Positions 22,076 to 34,313 of a stretch of DNA of 64,000 nt are shown in pieces. Location of the stretch: NCBI GenBank assembly GCA_946894095.1, contig OX335656.1, forward strand, positions 1,441,001 through 1,505,000. The letters run 5' to 3'. Each line of letters begins with the position of its first letter. Position 1 is the first letter of the stretch. The notes beneath the pieces are model-generated. The model searched no databases. It was not told the DNA's origin and saw only the letters and a program-made list of their open reading frames with translations. Both the position numbers and the translations under genes were made by a program. Source of the DNA: Incurvaria masculella (Eukaryota; Arthropoda; Insecta; Lepidoptera; Incurvariidae).

Positions 22076-22494
22076 TGTGTATGTCTTTACATTCTAAGCC
22101 TATGGTCAATTCCGAAACAATTGAAGCATTCGCCCGCGGACTGACTATGGTCACAGAATAAGTATGCTATGGTCAACAAATGACGCCATTTACCTGTTGG
22201 CATGGCGCACTGACGCTATAATGCTGTTTTATGTACATTATAATCTCCTCGGCCTGATAAATTAGAAAATCTTTTAATAATTAGAGGTATACCTCAAAAA
22301 TCTTTTTTTTTCTCGACTAAGATTATAACTAGCAAGAAAATTCACCGATGTATACGGTGCATTTGAGGCAGACAGTCATTGTTTGAGGGCGAAACAAAGA
22401 TACTAAGCAAACGATACCAGGCGATAGCGGTAGACTCAGATGTGACATAGTTCTTTTAGTGAAACGGTTCAACGAGCAATCATGATATACACTA

Positions 22495-23402
22495 TGATCA
22501 ATAAGTTCCGGGAATTTGTAGTTTGAATTTAAAACGCTTTAGCGATTCGATTTTTTTTCTCAGGTTGGTACACCTTTCCCTGACACGCCTGCCAAATGTA
22601 AAATATTAAATGTCATTAGTAATTGCTTGGCGTCTGTTTATATCAATCAAGTTTTTGAAGTTCGTCGCATTTCAAAATGGAAAAAAATACTAAACAAAGA
22701 ATTTGTTTGAAGTTTTGTGTTTCCAACAAAATCTCTTGTGCTGATGCATTCAAAATGCTACAAAAAGCCTACGGGTACTCTGCTCTCTCAAAAACAAGAG
22801 TACACGAGCGGTATTTGTCGTTCAAAAATGGTCTCAAAGAAGTTGACGATGCACCTCGTCGTGGACGCCCTTCAACATCCACTACCGGTGATAACGTCGA
22901 AAAAGTTCAAGAAATCGTACTCGAAAATCGTCAAACAGTCAATAAGTAGTACTACCTGGCCGTAATTAAGCGTTTGAGAGATGCTGTGCGTAGAATACGA
23001 CCGGAATTGTGGCAAAACAACTCATGGATCTTGCACCATGACAATGCTCAGTCTCACAAAGCGCGCATCGTGACCGATTATTTGACCAAACATACTGTAA
23101 ATACAATCCAACAGGCATCGTATTCTCCGGATATGGCACCATGTGACTTTTTACTGTTCTCAAAACTTAAATTACCCCTTCGTAGAAAGATATTTTCGAG
23201 CATCGATGAAATAAAAGAAAATGCGACGAAGGCATTGAAAGCCATTCCTTCACCGGAATATCAAAAGTGTATGGAAGAATGGGTTAAGCGTTGGCGTATG
23301 TGCATCGCTTCAGACGGTTGTTATTTTGAAGGTGATATAATAAATGTATCCGAAAATTAAGATTTTTTTTTTTATTTATTAATTCCCGGAACTTTTTGAT
23401 CA
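22495..23402 (+). mobile_element. Mariner-family transposon, internal deletion derivative
   Basis: 22 bp terminal inverted repeats TGATCAATAAGTTCCGGGAATT and its near-complement ending TTTTTGATCA, each flanked by the target dinucleotide TA (22493-22494 and 23403-23404). At 908 bp it is shorter than a typical mariner of about 1.3 kb, because the middle of the transposase gene is missing. Confidence 0.85.
22677..23360 (+). pseudogene. Mariner transposase, central part deleted
   Basis: The first 90 residues from the ATG at 22677 are the N-terminal DNA-binding part (RICLKFCVSNKISCADAF.ML, then APRRGRPSTSTTG). They run into a stop at about 22947. Sequence resumes in another frame with RIRPELW..NSWILHHDNAQSH (second catalytic Asp) and YSPDMAPCDFLLFSKLK (third Asp), ending INVSEN. 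The block that should carry the first catalytic Asp (the GDE motif) and the linker is gone, so the enzyme cannot be active. The element could only be moved by a transposase from elsewhere. Confidence 0.85.
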
Positions 23403-23404
23403 TA

Positions 23405-24733
23405 GTATGTATATTTTTCGGCACGAAGTGAACTTCAAAGAAAATAGCGTGTATTTTTACTCCTTTGAATATAAGGAAAATAGTTAGTTAACTTTTGGTG
23501 TTTTCGGTTCCAACTATACACTCCACCCACGTCACAATATTTCAATCTATTGTATGTATCCTGCATATTCGTACTTTGTGGCTTTATATTGTGAACAGTC
23601 TCTAAACATTTTATCATCGATCGATAGTTCTCGATGTCTCATACATATGTAGTACAAATTACATATTATAAGTAGCCGGTAATATAATAATGGCTTGTTA
23701 AAACCACACTATGAGCTAGTCTGGCATAAACACCAAATAATATAATGTTCATAAAATTATAATATGTGAACAACAGTTAATTAGAATTATCGTAACATGG
23801 AAAATGATAATGTGAATAAATGAGAAGTATCGTAATATGCTAAAAGGGCCATGAAAGTGTTTACTTTGATCGAAACATTTTTACTGCTACTTTCATCCAA
23901 CAAAACTTACAAAAGAACCTACCTCACATATAATATTTTGTTTTTTAATGTGTCCATAACATTGCAATAAAAGTAATATATCTGTAAATAAATGCCGATG
24001 TACATAATTTATTATTGTAAGACATAATAATGAAATAATTTTCTAGAATATTATGCAATAATATAATAATGAAATGATGTAGTAAGTTGCAATAACGGAT
24101 TTTATACGTAAGTAGACAGCAGTAATCGATTTGTATTTTTTTTATAACTTATTTGCAAATATATGAATTTGATTGAAATTGGTTTGAAAATATTGAAAGC
24201 TTAACGTCAAGCGAACTTCTATGGGCTTAGTCCAAATGACGCCATTTGCAAACATGACATTTAGATAGAGCATCGGAGCATCGCACAGGATAGCTCGAGT
24301 TTCGGGACAAAAAGTGCGTGCAGATTTCCTGCGGGAGTCGCCTCGTTACAGCCCCTATTGTGCGCCGAAATTATTCGCGATAACATCGTTTTTGCGTCGA
24401 ATTTCGGGACACGCTGTGTGGGTTGAATGCTATCGTGACTAATATGGGAGAGTAGGTGTGAAAGGAGGTGATGTTTTAGGTGTTTTGGGTGACCCACATC
24501 CGGCAGTGGATAACGATTGGTTAAGTAGGAGGAGAGTGGCGTGAATTTTGGTGGTTTCAGCAAAGAATTTTAAACATGAAAACTTTTTAAATGTATCAAA
24601 ATGAAGTCTGGAAAAGACATGGATTGCTAATGTTATTATCCAGTTACATGATATAGCTCAAGGCACTACGCTCGTGAATGTACAATATTGGATTCTTCCT
24701 TTTATAAGGACAATGCAATAACATTTTTCAGTA
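23405..24733. other. Non-coding, nothing recognised
   Basis: AT-rich with several AATAAT-rich segments. The antisense open frame at 24261-24563 has no domain. Confidence 0.4.
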
Positions 24734-25016
24734 GAAACCGGCCAAGTGCGAGTGTGATTCGCACACGAAGGGTTCCGTACGTTCGCACAAGATTCGACAC
24801 AAAATAATCAGGTTTTATTATGGCCCCCTTTCATTTTTATTATTTTGAAATTTTACCTATTTGTTGTTATGGCGGCAAAATAAATACACACTCTGTGAAA
24901 ATTTCAGCTTCCTACCTATTATGAGATACGGACGGACGGACGTACGGATGGACGAACGGGCACCGGAGGCTTAGTAATAGGGTTCCGTTGGCACCCTTTG
25001 GGTACGGAACCGTAAA
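24734..25016 (+). repeat. CCGT/GGAC-bearing dispersed element (plus copy)
   Basis: AACCGGCCAAGTGCGAGTG at the start, GGACGGACGGACG block near 24930, and GGCTTAGTAATAGGGTTCCG to CCCTTTGGGTACGGAACC at the end. Confidence 0.75.
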
Positions 25017-25114
25017 AAATCATTGGTGCAGTACTTACCTTACAAATTAGAATCGTGTTCGAAACTTATCTTGAATATACACTAGAATCTATAAAATATA
25101 CGCTTGCTTGGTGT

Positions 25115-25392
25115 TAGCACCACGGAATATTGAGGAGGCAGGAAGTGAAACGTTCGTAAATTTGTTCCAGGACCGCTGTTACCGTTTTACTTAAGACTCT
25201 TTGCTCCGCGAATGTATAACAGTCGCAATTGGCTATCCCGTCTTAATCAATAACCAAACAACAAATCCACATTTGTTTAGTTAATATGAACCTTAACGTA
25301 ATGGTTCTATGTTGGAATTCAAATACTGTTTGCATCCTTTTGCAATCAAATGTTACGTCACTTTCGAACACGGCCGAGCGCCTCACACGCAC
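25115..25392 (+). repeat. Repeat unit X, first copy
   Basis: About 278 bp beginning TTAGCACCACGGAATATTG and ending GAGCGCCTCACACGCACG, repeated with few differences at 27291-27562. See the array at 26945-27910. Confidence 0.8.
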
Positions 25393-26422
25393 GTCTCAAT
25401 GCATTCACGCTATCCTGCTCCCACACTTGAGTAGCGGTGCGAAGCTACGCTATTCCTTTAGTGGTTTACCTGATATACGTCTCCGTTAAGTACAATATCG
25501 GCATTCCATAGAATTAGATGCATTTATTAAAATATTATTTTAATCAAAATATTTATTAAGGTGCTCTTTTGAATGCGCACAATAATTCAGGGGTGATTCT
25601 GAAGGTAAAAAACCTACCGCTTCCTTCTTTACATTTCAAATGTTTCTGAAAATTTGCGGTTACCATTAATTTTAGTCACGTATCTTCCATGAAGGATTTA
25701 GGAGATACATAATTGCATGCAGAATCACCCCCATCGGGTTATGTGGTGTGGGCAGCATTCATAAGATCACTATGTGTACTTATTTTGTAGAGGCTGGCCG
25801 TGGTTCGGATTCCACGTAAAACTGTATTAAACATAGTTCATTTCCTTTTATTATAATATTATAAGCGAGAATTATTGCTATTAGAGATTTTCTAACATTT
25901 AACCTCAGATTTGAAGGAGGGGTGCAATTAATGTTACTACAAAAGAAATTATCGATATAATCGATCGTTCTCAACGATTGGCACCACTGGCCGAGTAGCG
26001 TTCCTAATTCTACTCATTTAGTGAGGCGACAACATTACTTGTTTTCAATTCAAAATATCGACATTTTTTATAAACGACTTTGATAGATTTCTATGAAAAG
26101 AAATAAATGAAGTTTCTCGATTCGTCAATGTGTTTGTATACATTAACAAAAATATTAACGATCAAATGTACTAAAAGGGTCCTTTTCGATGGTAAAAGGT
26201 AAAGTTTAAATCTGAAAATAATCTTTGATTACCAGTTCTGGTCTTCTTTTTCGTGTGAAAAACTGCTTTGTATAGTCACCGGAGTGGGTGGCCCGACACT
26301 AGATCTCGAGCACAATACATTTAACAAGCGGTTGGTTAAATAAATTATGAATGTTTAGTTCATCTGTACATACTGTTCATACTGTATGCCTCTACTAGGT
26401 GGTTAAGTTTAGCCTTAAGGTT
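25393..26422. other. Sequence separating repeat unit X from the Y-X-Y array
   Basis: No gene. A SINE junction fragment (GCTGGCCGTGGTTCGGATTCC) is visible at about 25793-25830. The rest is unassigned. Confidence 0.4.
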
Positions 26423-26810
26423 AGCCTCAATAGCCCAGTGGCGTGACACTTCGGCGATCGCTCTCCGAAGTTAAGCAACACTGGGTCCGGTCTGGTCTTG
26501 GATGGGTGACCATTCATCCGTTGAGATAGGCTAGCCGTGGTTCAGATTCCACGTTAAACTGTAGGTCCCCTTTCTTACTTACTAGGTGGTAGGGTTAATC
26601 CCGCCCGGGTTGGTACCATCGCATTGAATGGACGATGGTCGAAGCGACAATAAAAATTGTCCGTGTTTTCCATCCAGTTCAATGTGGCCGTGCAATATAT
26701 GGAAGGTCCTGGCATGGCTCCTAGTTCCCATGTGGTGTGTTAGGCTAATACCATGCCAAAGGTGTGGTATTAGCCATCCATGTCCAGTTACATAAAAAAA
26801 AATTGTCTGT
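26423..26810 (+). repeat. SINE with 5S rRNA-like head, apparently full length
   Basis: The first 118 bp resemble 5S rRNA: CGATCGCTCTCCGAAGTTAA, GCAACACTGGGTCCGG, and TTGGATGGGTGACC are in the order and spacing of the gene's internal promoter region. They are followed by a body (ACTGTAGGTCCCC, CCGCCCGGGTTGGTACC, ACGATGGTCGAAGC, CATCCAGTTCAATG, TGGTGTGTTAGGC) and an A-rich tail after TCCAGTTAC. Heads of this type define the SINE3 class, transcribed by RNA polymerase III from a type 1 promoter. It is non-coding and would depend on a LINE for movement. The inverse copy at 56430-56812 has the same structure. Confidence 0.8.
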
Positions 26811-26944
26811 CCATCCATTCTAATTAAGCTGTACTTTTTAAGAATAGGTCCCGCATGGGTCAATGGATCAAACAATGCATGTACAACTAAATAAAATTTA
26901 CGTAATTTCTTTGCTATCGATATGTCGCAATAATTGCACATCAC

Positions 26945-27910
26945 TAACAAAGTAGCGAGACATGTCCCGGCGAGCGAAACCACGCCGCGACGCCATATTG
27001 TCTCGTAATGATTTGTCGTAAGTTTTATCGCTATACGTGTAAATGAAACTTACCGGTGATACGAAACTCCTCCATTATGAAGGTTGTGCACCCTGCTGTC
27101 GTGTTTACATGTTATTATGGCACAGTACGGCATCACTCCTTTTCAATTTCAGATAGTATCACGGATACGTTAACGCACAGGAACGCCGCAGAGGAGTGAA
27201 TCATGCGCGTATGAAGTGCGCGGGTCCCCGCTAAAGACCGGCGCGCGCGTTCCGCCCACTTCACAATTCTTACCTCCTAATTGTTCTATGCTTAGCACCA
27301 CGGAATATTGAGGAGGCAGGAAGTGAAACGTTTGTAAATTTATTCCAGGACCGCTGTTACCTTTTTACTTAAGACCTTTTTGCTTCGCGGATGTATAACC
27401 GTCGCAATTGGCTATCCCTTCTTAATTAATAACCAAACAACAAATCCACATTTGTTCAGTTAATATGAACCTTAACGTAATGGATCTATGTTGGAATTCC
27501 AATACTGTTTGCAATCAAATGTTACGTCACTTTCGAACACGGCCGAGCGCCTCACACGCACGCAGTCACTAACAGAGTAGCGAGACATGACCCGGCAAGC
27601 AAAGCGACGCCGCGACGCCATATTGTTTCGTAGTGTTTTTTCGCTTTACATGTAAATGAAACTAACCGGTGATATGAAACTCCGCCATTATGAAGGTTGT
27701 GTACCCGGCTGTCGCGTTTACACGTTATTATGGCACAGTACGGCATTACTCCTTTTCAATTTTAGATTGTATCACGGATAAGTTAATGCACAGGAACGCC
27801 GCAGATGAGTGAATCATGCGCGTATGAAGTGCGCGGGTCCCCGCTAAAGACCGGCGCGCGAGTTCCGCCCACTTTACAATTCTTACCTCCTAATTGTTCT
27901 GTGGTTAGCA
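26945..27910 (+). repeat. Partly tandem array of repeat units Y-X-Y
   Basis: Unit Y (26945-27290 and 27563-27910, starting TCACTAACARAGTAGCGAGACATG and ending CTCCTAATTGTTCT) and unit X (27291-27562) alternate, and a further X lies at 25115-25392. X plus Y is about 620 bp, so the region reads as X-(interruption)-Y-X-Y of a satellite-like or duplicated element. Copies differ at several per cent of positions. No coding capacity. Confidence 0.8.
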
Positions 27911-28331
27911 CGACTCCTCACTGCCGGCTGGTGATTTTCTTGCTCGCTGCGGTGAATCAGCCGCCTTAGTAGTAGCCGCTGCGAAGTAGGACGATTCGGA
28001 ATTCAGGACGATTAGACAGCAGTCGAAGCAATCCAAGAATTATATTTGAGTTGATACTACCTACTTTGTACAATTACGATGGCTTCTTGCACCAGTATAT
28101 AATAATTACAAATAATATTTCATTATTTTTGATCTCCACCTACTTATTTGATGTTATTTGTGAGCGAATCAACCAAGAAAGACTAGTTTCTAAGTTTTAA
28201 TATATATACATGTATTGTATTGTATTGTATTTATTTAGCATAACACAAAGTAACACACATATAAACAACATGAATGTGGGAAAAAAATTGCCGACGTCAT
28301 ACAAGTGTTGAATAGGGATTACAAAAGTTCA
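27911..28331. other. Non-coding, with a LINE-like TGTAT microsatellite
   Basis: TGTATTGTATTGTATTG at 28212-28228 followed by TTATTTAGCATAACAC resembles a reversed LINE tail. Nothing else recognised. Confidence 0.4.
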
Positions 28332-28676
28332 AAAAACCGGCCAAGTGCGAGTCGGGCTCGCACACGAAGGGTTCCGTACCATCGAACAAGATTTAACACA
28401 AAAAATCACGTTTTTTTGTATGGGGACCCCCTTTAATTCTTATTATTTTAAAATGTTACCTATTTGTTGTTATAGCGGCAAAATTAATACACACTCTGTG
28501 AAAATTTCAGCTGCCTACCTATTACGGTTCATGAGATACAGCCCTGTGACAGACGGACAGACGGACAGACGGACAGACGGACGGACGGACGGACGGACGG
28601 ACGGACGGACGGACGGACGGACAGCGGAGGCTTAGTAATAGGGTTCCGTTTTCACCCTTTGGGTACGGAACCCTAA
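28332..28676 (+). repeat. CCGT/GGAC-bearing dispersed element, longest block
   Basis: Starts AACCGGCCAAGTGCGAGTCGG, ends GGGTACGGAACCC. The GGAC array spans about 28552-28622, longer than in the other plus-strand copies. Confidence 0.8.
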
Positions 28677-28979
28677 AAATGATGTTACAATTAACATTTC
28701 AGAATACCTTAAAATATAAACCAATGAAAATTAATGACATTTTTTAATTACAATGATTTTACAATGGTATAGTTAAAGTGAAATGTTTTCATGTCGCCTA
28801 CCTAAGCAATATTTGGAATAAGCTTAGTTTAATGACGGTGCAACTAGTTCTGGCATTGAAGGAAGATGGCGCTGGTTAGAAACGTATGACTTTTCTAACC
28901 AGCGTTTCTAACAGCAGAAAAAGACAGTTTTGGGCGAGTTTTGTGCATTATATGACGTTATCAGTGTTAGTAGGAGGCA

Positions 28980-29170
28980 TTCATTACGGGAAGAGGGACT
29001 GCAGGAGAATTCCAAATTATGGGTATACAGCCGGTGGCGAAATTGGTAGAAGCAATACCCGCGAATGGTATGTTTTGCTGGTTCGGGTCCAACCTTGCAG
29101 TATATTCGTAAAGTAGTTCTTTTTACTGGGCTCTTTCTTCAATTAATGTGTCCTTGCTTCACGGTCGATT
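28980..29170 (+). repeat. tRNA-derived SINE, second family
   Basis: A-box-like TGGCGAAATTGG (about 29035) and B-box-like GGTTCGGGTCC (about 29080) are spaced like a tRNA promoter, followed by a tail with AAAGTAGTTCTTTTTAC and TTAATGTGTCCTTGCTT. Two more copies lie at 60240-60410 and 62065-62215. Confidence 0.65.
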
Positions 29171-29414
29171 ATTTCATTTTATTTTATTTTATTTGGGAAA
29201 TCAACAGCTTACATATCTAGTACAATTTTTTAAATTAAAATTACCTTAAACTAAAGCCAATTACAGATTTCCTCTAATTACCGTTACAATTTTGTAGATT
29301 AAAATAAGTAAGTAGTATAAAATGCGTGATAAGAGAAAAAAGGAGAACAAGTGAAAATACATTGTAGTATACATTACATTACCTGCGCAAGTTTGCGTAG
29401 GTAGGGTGAGTTAC

Positions 29415-29520
29415 AAAAGTGTACGCGAGTGTGTGGGTGTGTGGGTGTGGGTGTGGGAGGGTGAGAGGGGTTGTGAGAGAGGGTGAGGGTGAGAGCGTGT
29501 GAGGGTGTGTATATTTGTAT
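29415..29520 (+). repeat. GT/G-rich simple sequence with quadruplex potential
   Basis: Runs of GGG separated by TGT or TGTGT (29425-29470) give at least four G3 tracts with loops of five bases or fewer, then GA-rich GTGAGGG units. Confidence 0.65.
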
Positions 29521-29759
29521 ATCTATGATAAAACCCTCTGTAGTGATTTAATATTCTAGGACAAGTACGTAATTGTACAATTTATATTAATTTTATTTTG
29601 ACATTGACACTACAATGGTAGTATTTTGTATATATTATATTACATTGACTTGATACACTTTATCTGTATCAAAATTGACGAGGGCTCTGTACACCCGACA
29701 TAGCTGTTAAGTTGACGAAGGCGTTTACACCCGAAATAAATACTCAATATGTATAATGA

Positions 29760-30095
29760 TTAGATTATTAAGTTAAGTAATTTATTTATTAATTAAGACT
29801 TTTCACATTGTGGGTTGTTGTTTCCTCGTAGTCCTTAGTTCTTTGCTCCAGACCGTTCTACCAATGTAAGTTTGGCAGTAGCATTTAGGTATGAAATCAT
29901 AATTGTGTTATATCATTTATGTGGACGAAAAAAAAGACCAAAAAAAAAACATGATTTATAGACCAGTGAAGTTTCTTTGCGGGTTCTTCTTCACTGGTTG
30001 ATCGAATCCGCGGATCAATTAAATTGTGACATGACTTAGTGTAGTTTTACTACCAGAAGTTGAATAAATAAATGAAATGAAATGAAATGAAATTT
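29760..30095 (+). repeat. LINE 3' end with GAAAT microsatellite tail
   Basis: Contains GAAGTTTCTTTGCGGGTTCTTC, GATCGAATCCGCGGATC and GACTTAGTGTAGTTTTACTACC, then AATGAAATGAAATGAAATG. Reverse copies lie at 2145 and 16366. No reverse transcriptase survives. Confidence 0.7.
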
Positions 30096-30448
30096 ATATA
30101 CTTGCGTTGGAGTGATAGGGTTTGCTTGCAAGTGATTGTTGATAAATGAGGTGTATACATACATACATGTCACATTCCTTAATTATTGACGAATTGGGGT
30201 TTGTAATGTACATCTAATGGAGGTAGTAGCAATAAAGTTCGAAAGCCCATAAGCATACTCGTGAACTACCTGCGCAAGTTATATGCATAACCATATTCCG
30301 CGCTTTCCATGTAGAAAAGTATAGAAATTGAAATTTTAATAATAAACTCGAAGTGAATACTACTAAACAATAGAATACTGATAACTAACGAATAACTGAT
30401 TCATTCCGGGAACAGTACTGTCATTGCTGGGATGCCTAATCTAATGTT

Positions 30449-30824
30449 TAAGAACGGCCCGTAAGCTATGCTCCCCATACAAACGTAGTTTACTAATCAT
30501 TTGGAAACCGCTATTCCAATTAATTTGATATTTAATATCTAATATAAGGTAACAAATATATGTGTCTGCATGCTTTTGTTTTCTAGAAAAATCCAAACCG
30601 AATGAAATTAAAACATAAAGAAAAAAATCATACAAATTTTGTTTTCTCTGTGGTTTAACCCAGAACACATTAACCGAAAAAATAAAGACATGCAGCCACA
30701 GATATTTGTAGCCTAATGTTAGATACCAAATATGAAGTAAGTTGGCACAATGGTTCTCAAATTATAAGTAAACTACGTTTGTATCGGAGGCGAAATTTTC
30801 TGATGCTTACGGGCCGACCCTAAT
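30449..30824. mobile_element. TTAA-type MITE, copy 2
   Basis: Same ends and interior as 7667-8039 (AGAACGGCCCGTAAGCTATG ... TTACGGGCCGACC), 376 bp. Confidence 0.75.
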
Positions 30825-31828
30825 AAACAGCCTTATGTCTCCATAGTTCCAAGGCTGGTAGGTAGAGAATTCTGTTATAAGCCCGCCTGTTGTAATCATT
30901 GTTAAAATGTGTACAATAAAGAATTTTATTATTTTGATGTATCTGCACCATAAAGATTCAAAATTCTTATAATTCTATAACACATAGACATTTTAATCAC
31001 TTTTATCCCTTCGATTTTTTGCTTGTCAATAAAAAACTCATTATCAATACATACGAGTATTTTGATAAATCGTTGACATATGTAAATATATTATGTGACC
31101 TGTCCCATCGTATGCTACGAATACGTATATCTTTCATGAATCTTTTCATCTTTTATTGGTGTCTTATTCTCAGTAAGAGCAGATACCTATATCTAAGGAT
31201 TTCCTTTTCAAATCAGATCCCGCATTAAAAAGGCATTAAAAAGGGTTTTGGAAAAAATCAACAATACTCCTTGGGCCGCAGCCTATTCCCTGCGCGGCGA
31301 CGACAGGGTGCTGGTTCGGGGAGAATTTTGGGTCTAGGGACATCAATCTTGGAGTACTTTTAGGCGGATACACATATGACACGAACAACCTAAGAGCGGA
31401 ATAGTAAATCAAAATGAATACATCAAATTATTTAAAAAAACATGTGTGCAAACTTAACTTCGAGAGTATAATGCATTACGGAACACTGTTTATGTATAAC
31501 ATAAGAATACATTATACAGAAACACTGAATAATGTACTCTATCTCATTCTCTTACAGGCTAAATAAGGCGAACGTCTCTGTTTCAGATTGGGTATAAATG
31601 CTGTCGTATATCCTGCTGTTCTCTGCAGGTTCCATTTGTCAACCAATGCTCTTGAAATTTTGTAAGCAGGTTCGATAACGATATGAAATTTTTAGTCGAG
31701 CCAGTTTTTGAAGTTTTTACAAAATGCTCAAAAATGGCAAACGCTTAAAAAGACAGACTCACGAGGTCTACAGCGCACAGAGCCACTAATGTAGATTTAT
31801 GTGTTGGTCTCGTTTTCAGTGTTGCTTT
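30825..31828. other. Non-coding, nothing recognised
   Basis: No domain-bearing ORF. The open frame at 31019-31228 is AT-rich and featureless. Confidence 0.4.
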
Positions 31829-32183
31829 TTTAGGGTTCCGTACCCAAAGGGTGAAAACGGAACCCTATTACTAAGCCTCCGCTGTCCGTCCGTCCGTCCG
31901 TCCGTCCGTCCGTCCGTACGTCCGTCCATCCGTCCGTCCGTCCGTCCGTCCGTCTGTCTGTCTGTCACAGGGCTGTATCTCATGAACCGTAACAGGTAGG
32001 AAGTTGAAATTTTCACAGATTATGTACTTATTTTGCCGCTATAACAGCAAATAGGTAACATAATAAAATAACAATAATTAAAGGGGGGCCCCCATACAAA
32101 AAACGTGTTTTTTTTGTAAATCTTGTGCGATGGTACGGAACCCTTCGTGTGCGGGTCCGACTCGCACTTGGCCGGTTTTTTGT
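31829..32183 (-). repeat. CCGT-bearing dispersed element (minus copy)
   Basis: AGGGTTCCGTACCCAAAGGG at the left, a CCGT array at about 31878-31968, and GCGGGTCCGACTCGCACTTGGCCGG at the right. Confidence 0.8.
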
Positions 32184-32299
32184 TTCATCCAGTCGCGAAT
32201 CACAAAGTTTCGAATGAAGTTTTTATTTAAAAAGTGAAAAATACTCAAAACAATTTTTCTTATAATATTAAACATGTGTAAGATAAACATGTTATATTT

Positions 32300-32545
32300 T
32301 TATGAAACTGGATATGGATGGCAAATATCGCACTCATCGGGATCTTTGTGACGTAACTTGGTGTAGTTTGACTACCGGTTGGTTCTGAACCATGGATTTC
32401 GAACCAGCGAACAGCTCGAATTCGTAATAAAATGAACTTATATAACTCGGAAAAAGGAAGAAAGTGGTGCACGAACTGGGTTAGGATTCGAACCCGTGAC
32501 CATTGTCATGGACGGCACGTCCACACGCCTTCAAACTGCGAGTTC
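32300..32545 (-). repeat. SINE copy with tRNA-like head, body largely lost
   Basis: Minus strand: GGTTCGAATCC near 32485 is an exact B-box-like sequence, followed by CATTTTATTACGAATTCGAGC and GGTTCGAAATCCATGG. The tail end GGATATGGATGGC lies at about 32310. The central body is replaced by a LINE-like GTGTAGTTTGACTACC patch. Confidence 0.5.
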
Positions 32546-33541
32546 ATACGTTCGAAGTATCCGTTATTTCAATGTAGAATTTCGACCTAAATGAATACAA
32601 AACGATGCCTGCGGCTCCGCTCACGTTAAATATCAGCGAGAAACAGTCGGTTTTCCCCGGCTTCTCATATTTCCACCGTAGGATATTTTAGCGTTTTTGC
32701 AGAGTATTATTTTTGGGAAGAATGATATAGAACTAAAACATATATGAAATCACAATTGAGTTGGGGTTAAATTATAATTGGACAGACAGACAAATGACAA
32801 ACAGACACCAACAAACCTGAGATTATGAAGAAAATTACAGTATTTACAAGTATATTTTATCATTTTCAAATGGAATATATTTCATCCAAAAATCAGAATA
32901 CTGTACTAAAAATTGTAAATTCGTCGTTTTTGTTTGCACGCATGAAGTAAGTTTTAAAAAAAGGTGTATTCTCGAAAAGCGTATATTTTGTGTTAGATTT
33001 TGTTAACGTTTGGAATGGGTGTAAGTTGAAGCCACGTTGTCTGTTGTTATCTATTGCTCTAAGGCAACTAAACATGGAGAGATGTTTTAAGGAATGGATA
33101 AAGTATTGTAATGCATAAAGTTATTATTATTATCATTAATAAGCCATGTTTCGCACAATAAAACACTTAACTATACATTTATATTTATGTTTTTTTTTGT
33201 GGCATAAAGCCCAACTGAGGGGGGCTATATGGCCTCTCATGCTTGCGGGCATGAGGTAGGAAAGTACTACAGAACAAATTCATCTTCGCGATTGGCTAAT
33301 AGAATGACGTCCTAAACAACAGAAAAATAAGGATACTCGACCTAACATCGTTCAGATGTGTATACTTATTTTGGAAAACGTTTCCCACGTTCAACATTTT
33401 TTTTAACGCAACTTAATGTTAACTTTGTATAAGAATATATCATGCTCTTCGAATCCACCGTGAAGCCAGGACATATTAATATGATAACAAAAATACAAAA
33501 GTTGCACTCATTATATTACACAAATGATGATTTCATTATTT
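32546..33541. other. Non-coding, nothing recognised
   Basis: AT-rich. A GC-richer patch at 33205-33260 (AAGCCCAACTGAGGGGGGC) matches nothing else in the window. Confidence 0.4.
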
Positions 33542-33917
33542 CAGAACGGCCCGTAAGGAGTGTTCCCCATACAAACGTAGTTTACTAATAATTTAAAAAA
33601 AAACTGTTCCGATTTGCTTGATATTTGGTATCTAATATTCTACAATAAATATCTGTGTCTGCACGTTTTTGTTTTGCTAAAAAATATAAAGCAAGTCAAA
33701 TAATAGGCAAAAGAATATCTTCACTCAAATTTTCTTTTCTCTGTTGTGTGACACAGGATACATTATTTGAAAAAAACAAACACGTGCAGACATACATATC
33801 GGTTGCCTGATATTAAGTCCCAAATATCAAGAAAATTGGAACTGTGGATTTCAAATGATTAATAAACTACGTTTATATGGTGAGCGTAATTTTCTGATGC
33901 TGACGGGCCCACCTTAA
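33542..33917. mobile_element. TTAA-type MITE, copy 3
   Basis: AGAACGGCCCGTAAGG at the left and GACGGGCCCACC|TTAA at the right, 376 bp, more diverged than the other two copies. Confidence 0.7.
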
Positions 33918-34313
33918 GGCCCTGGTACTAGCCAAATCGTAAAGTTAGACGAGGCACCCCAAGTTAACTAACTAAGTCTGACGATTATAAGTGTCATTCT
34001 TACAATATATGATTCCTTGTCTGGGAGTCAACCTATTTTCGTTAATGTATGTTTCCTTTTTCTATACAAAATACATTGCGAAAACGGTGTCCATTTCCGA
34101 ACTTTTTTGACTAAATGTAGAAATCTAAAAGCAAATGATTTTTTTGTTTATGCATATCTGCTGTTTTTGCTTATATCTAGAAATCGAATTACTTTCAGAT
34201 TTATAATGAGAAAAATCTACTTTTTAATTTTTATTATTATTTAAATAAATGATGGAATCAAACAATATTAACAATCCATTATGAGTCTGGAGTTCTATTT
34301 GGATTTGCTGAAG

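Noticed and set aside
26423..26540. Functional 5S rRNA gene
   Set aside because: Only parts match 5S rRNA, the ends do not, and a SINE body follows directly. The same structure recurs inverted at 56430-56812.
25115..27910. CRISPR-like or bacterial repeat array
   Set aside because: Unit length of about 620 bp, no short spacers, eukaryotic context.
28345..28635. Open frames with repeated TDGR residues (also at 31799-32016 and 59437-59739)
   Set aside because: They are translations of the GGAC/CCGT tetranucleotide block in a dispersed element.
29030..29100. tRNA gene (A and B boxes visible)
   Set aside because: I could not fold an acceptor stem and anticodon arm, and the same unit with the same tail occurs at 60240 and 62065, so it is a SINE head.
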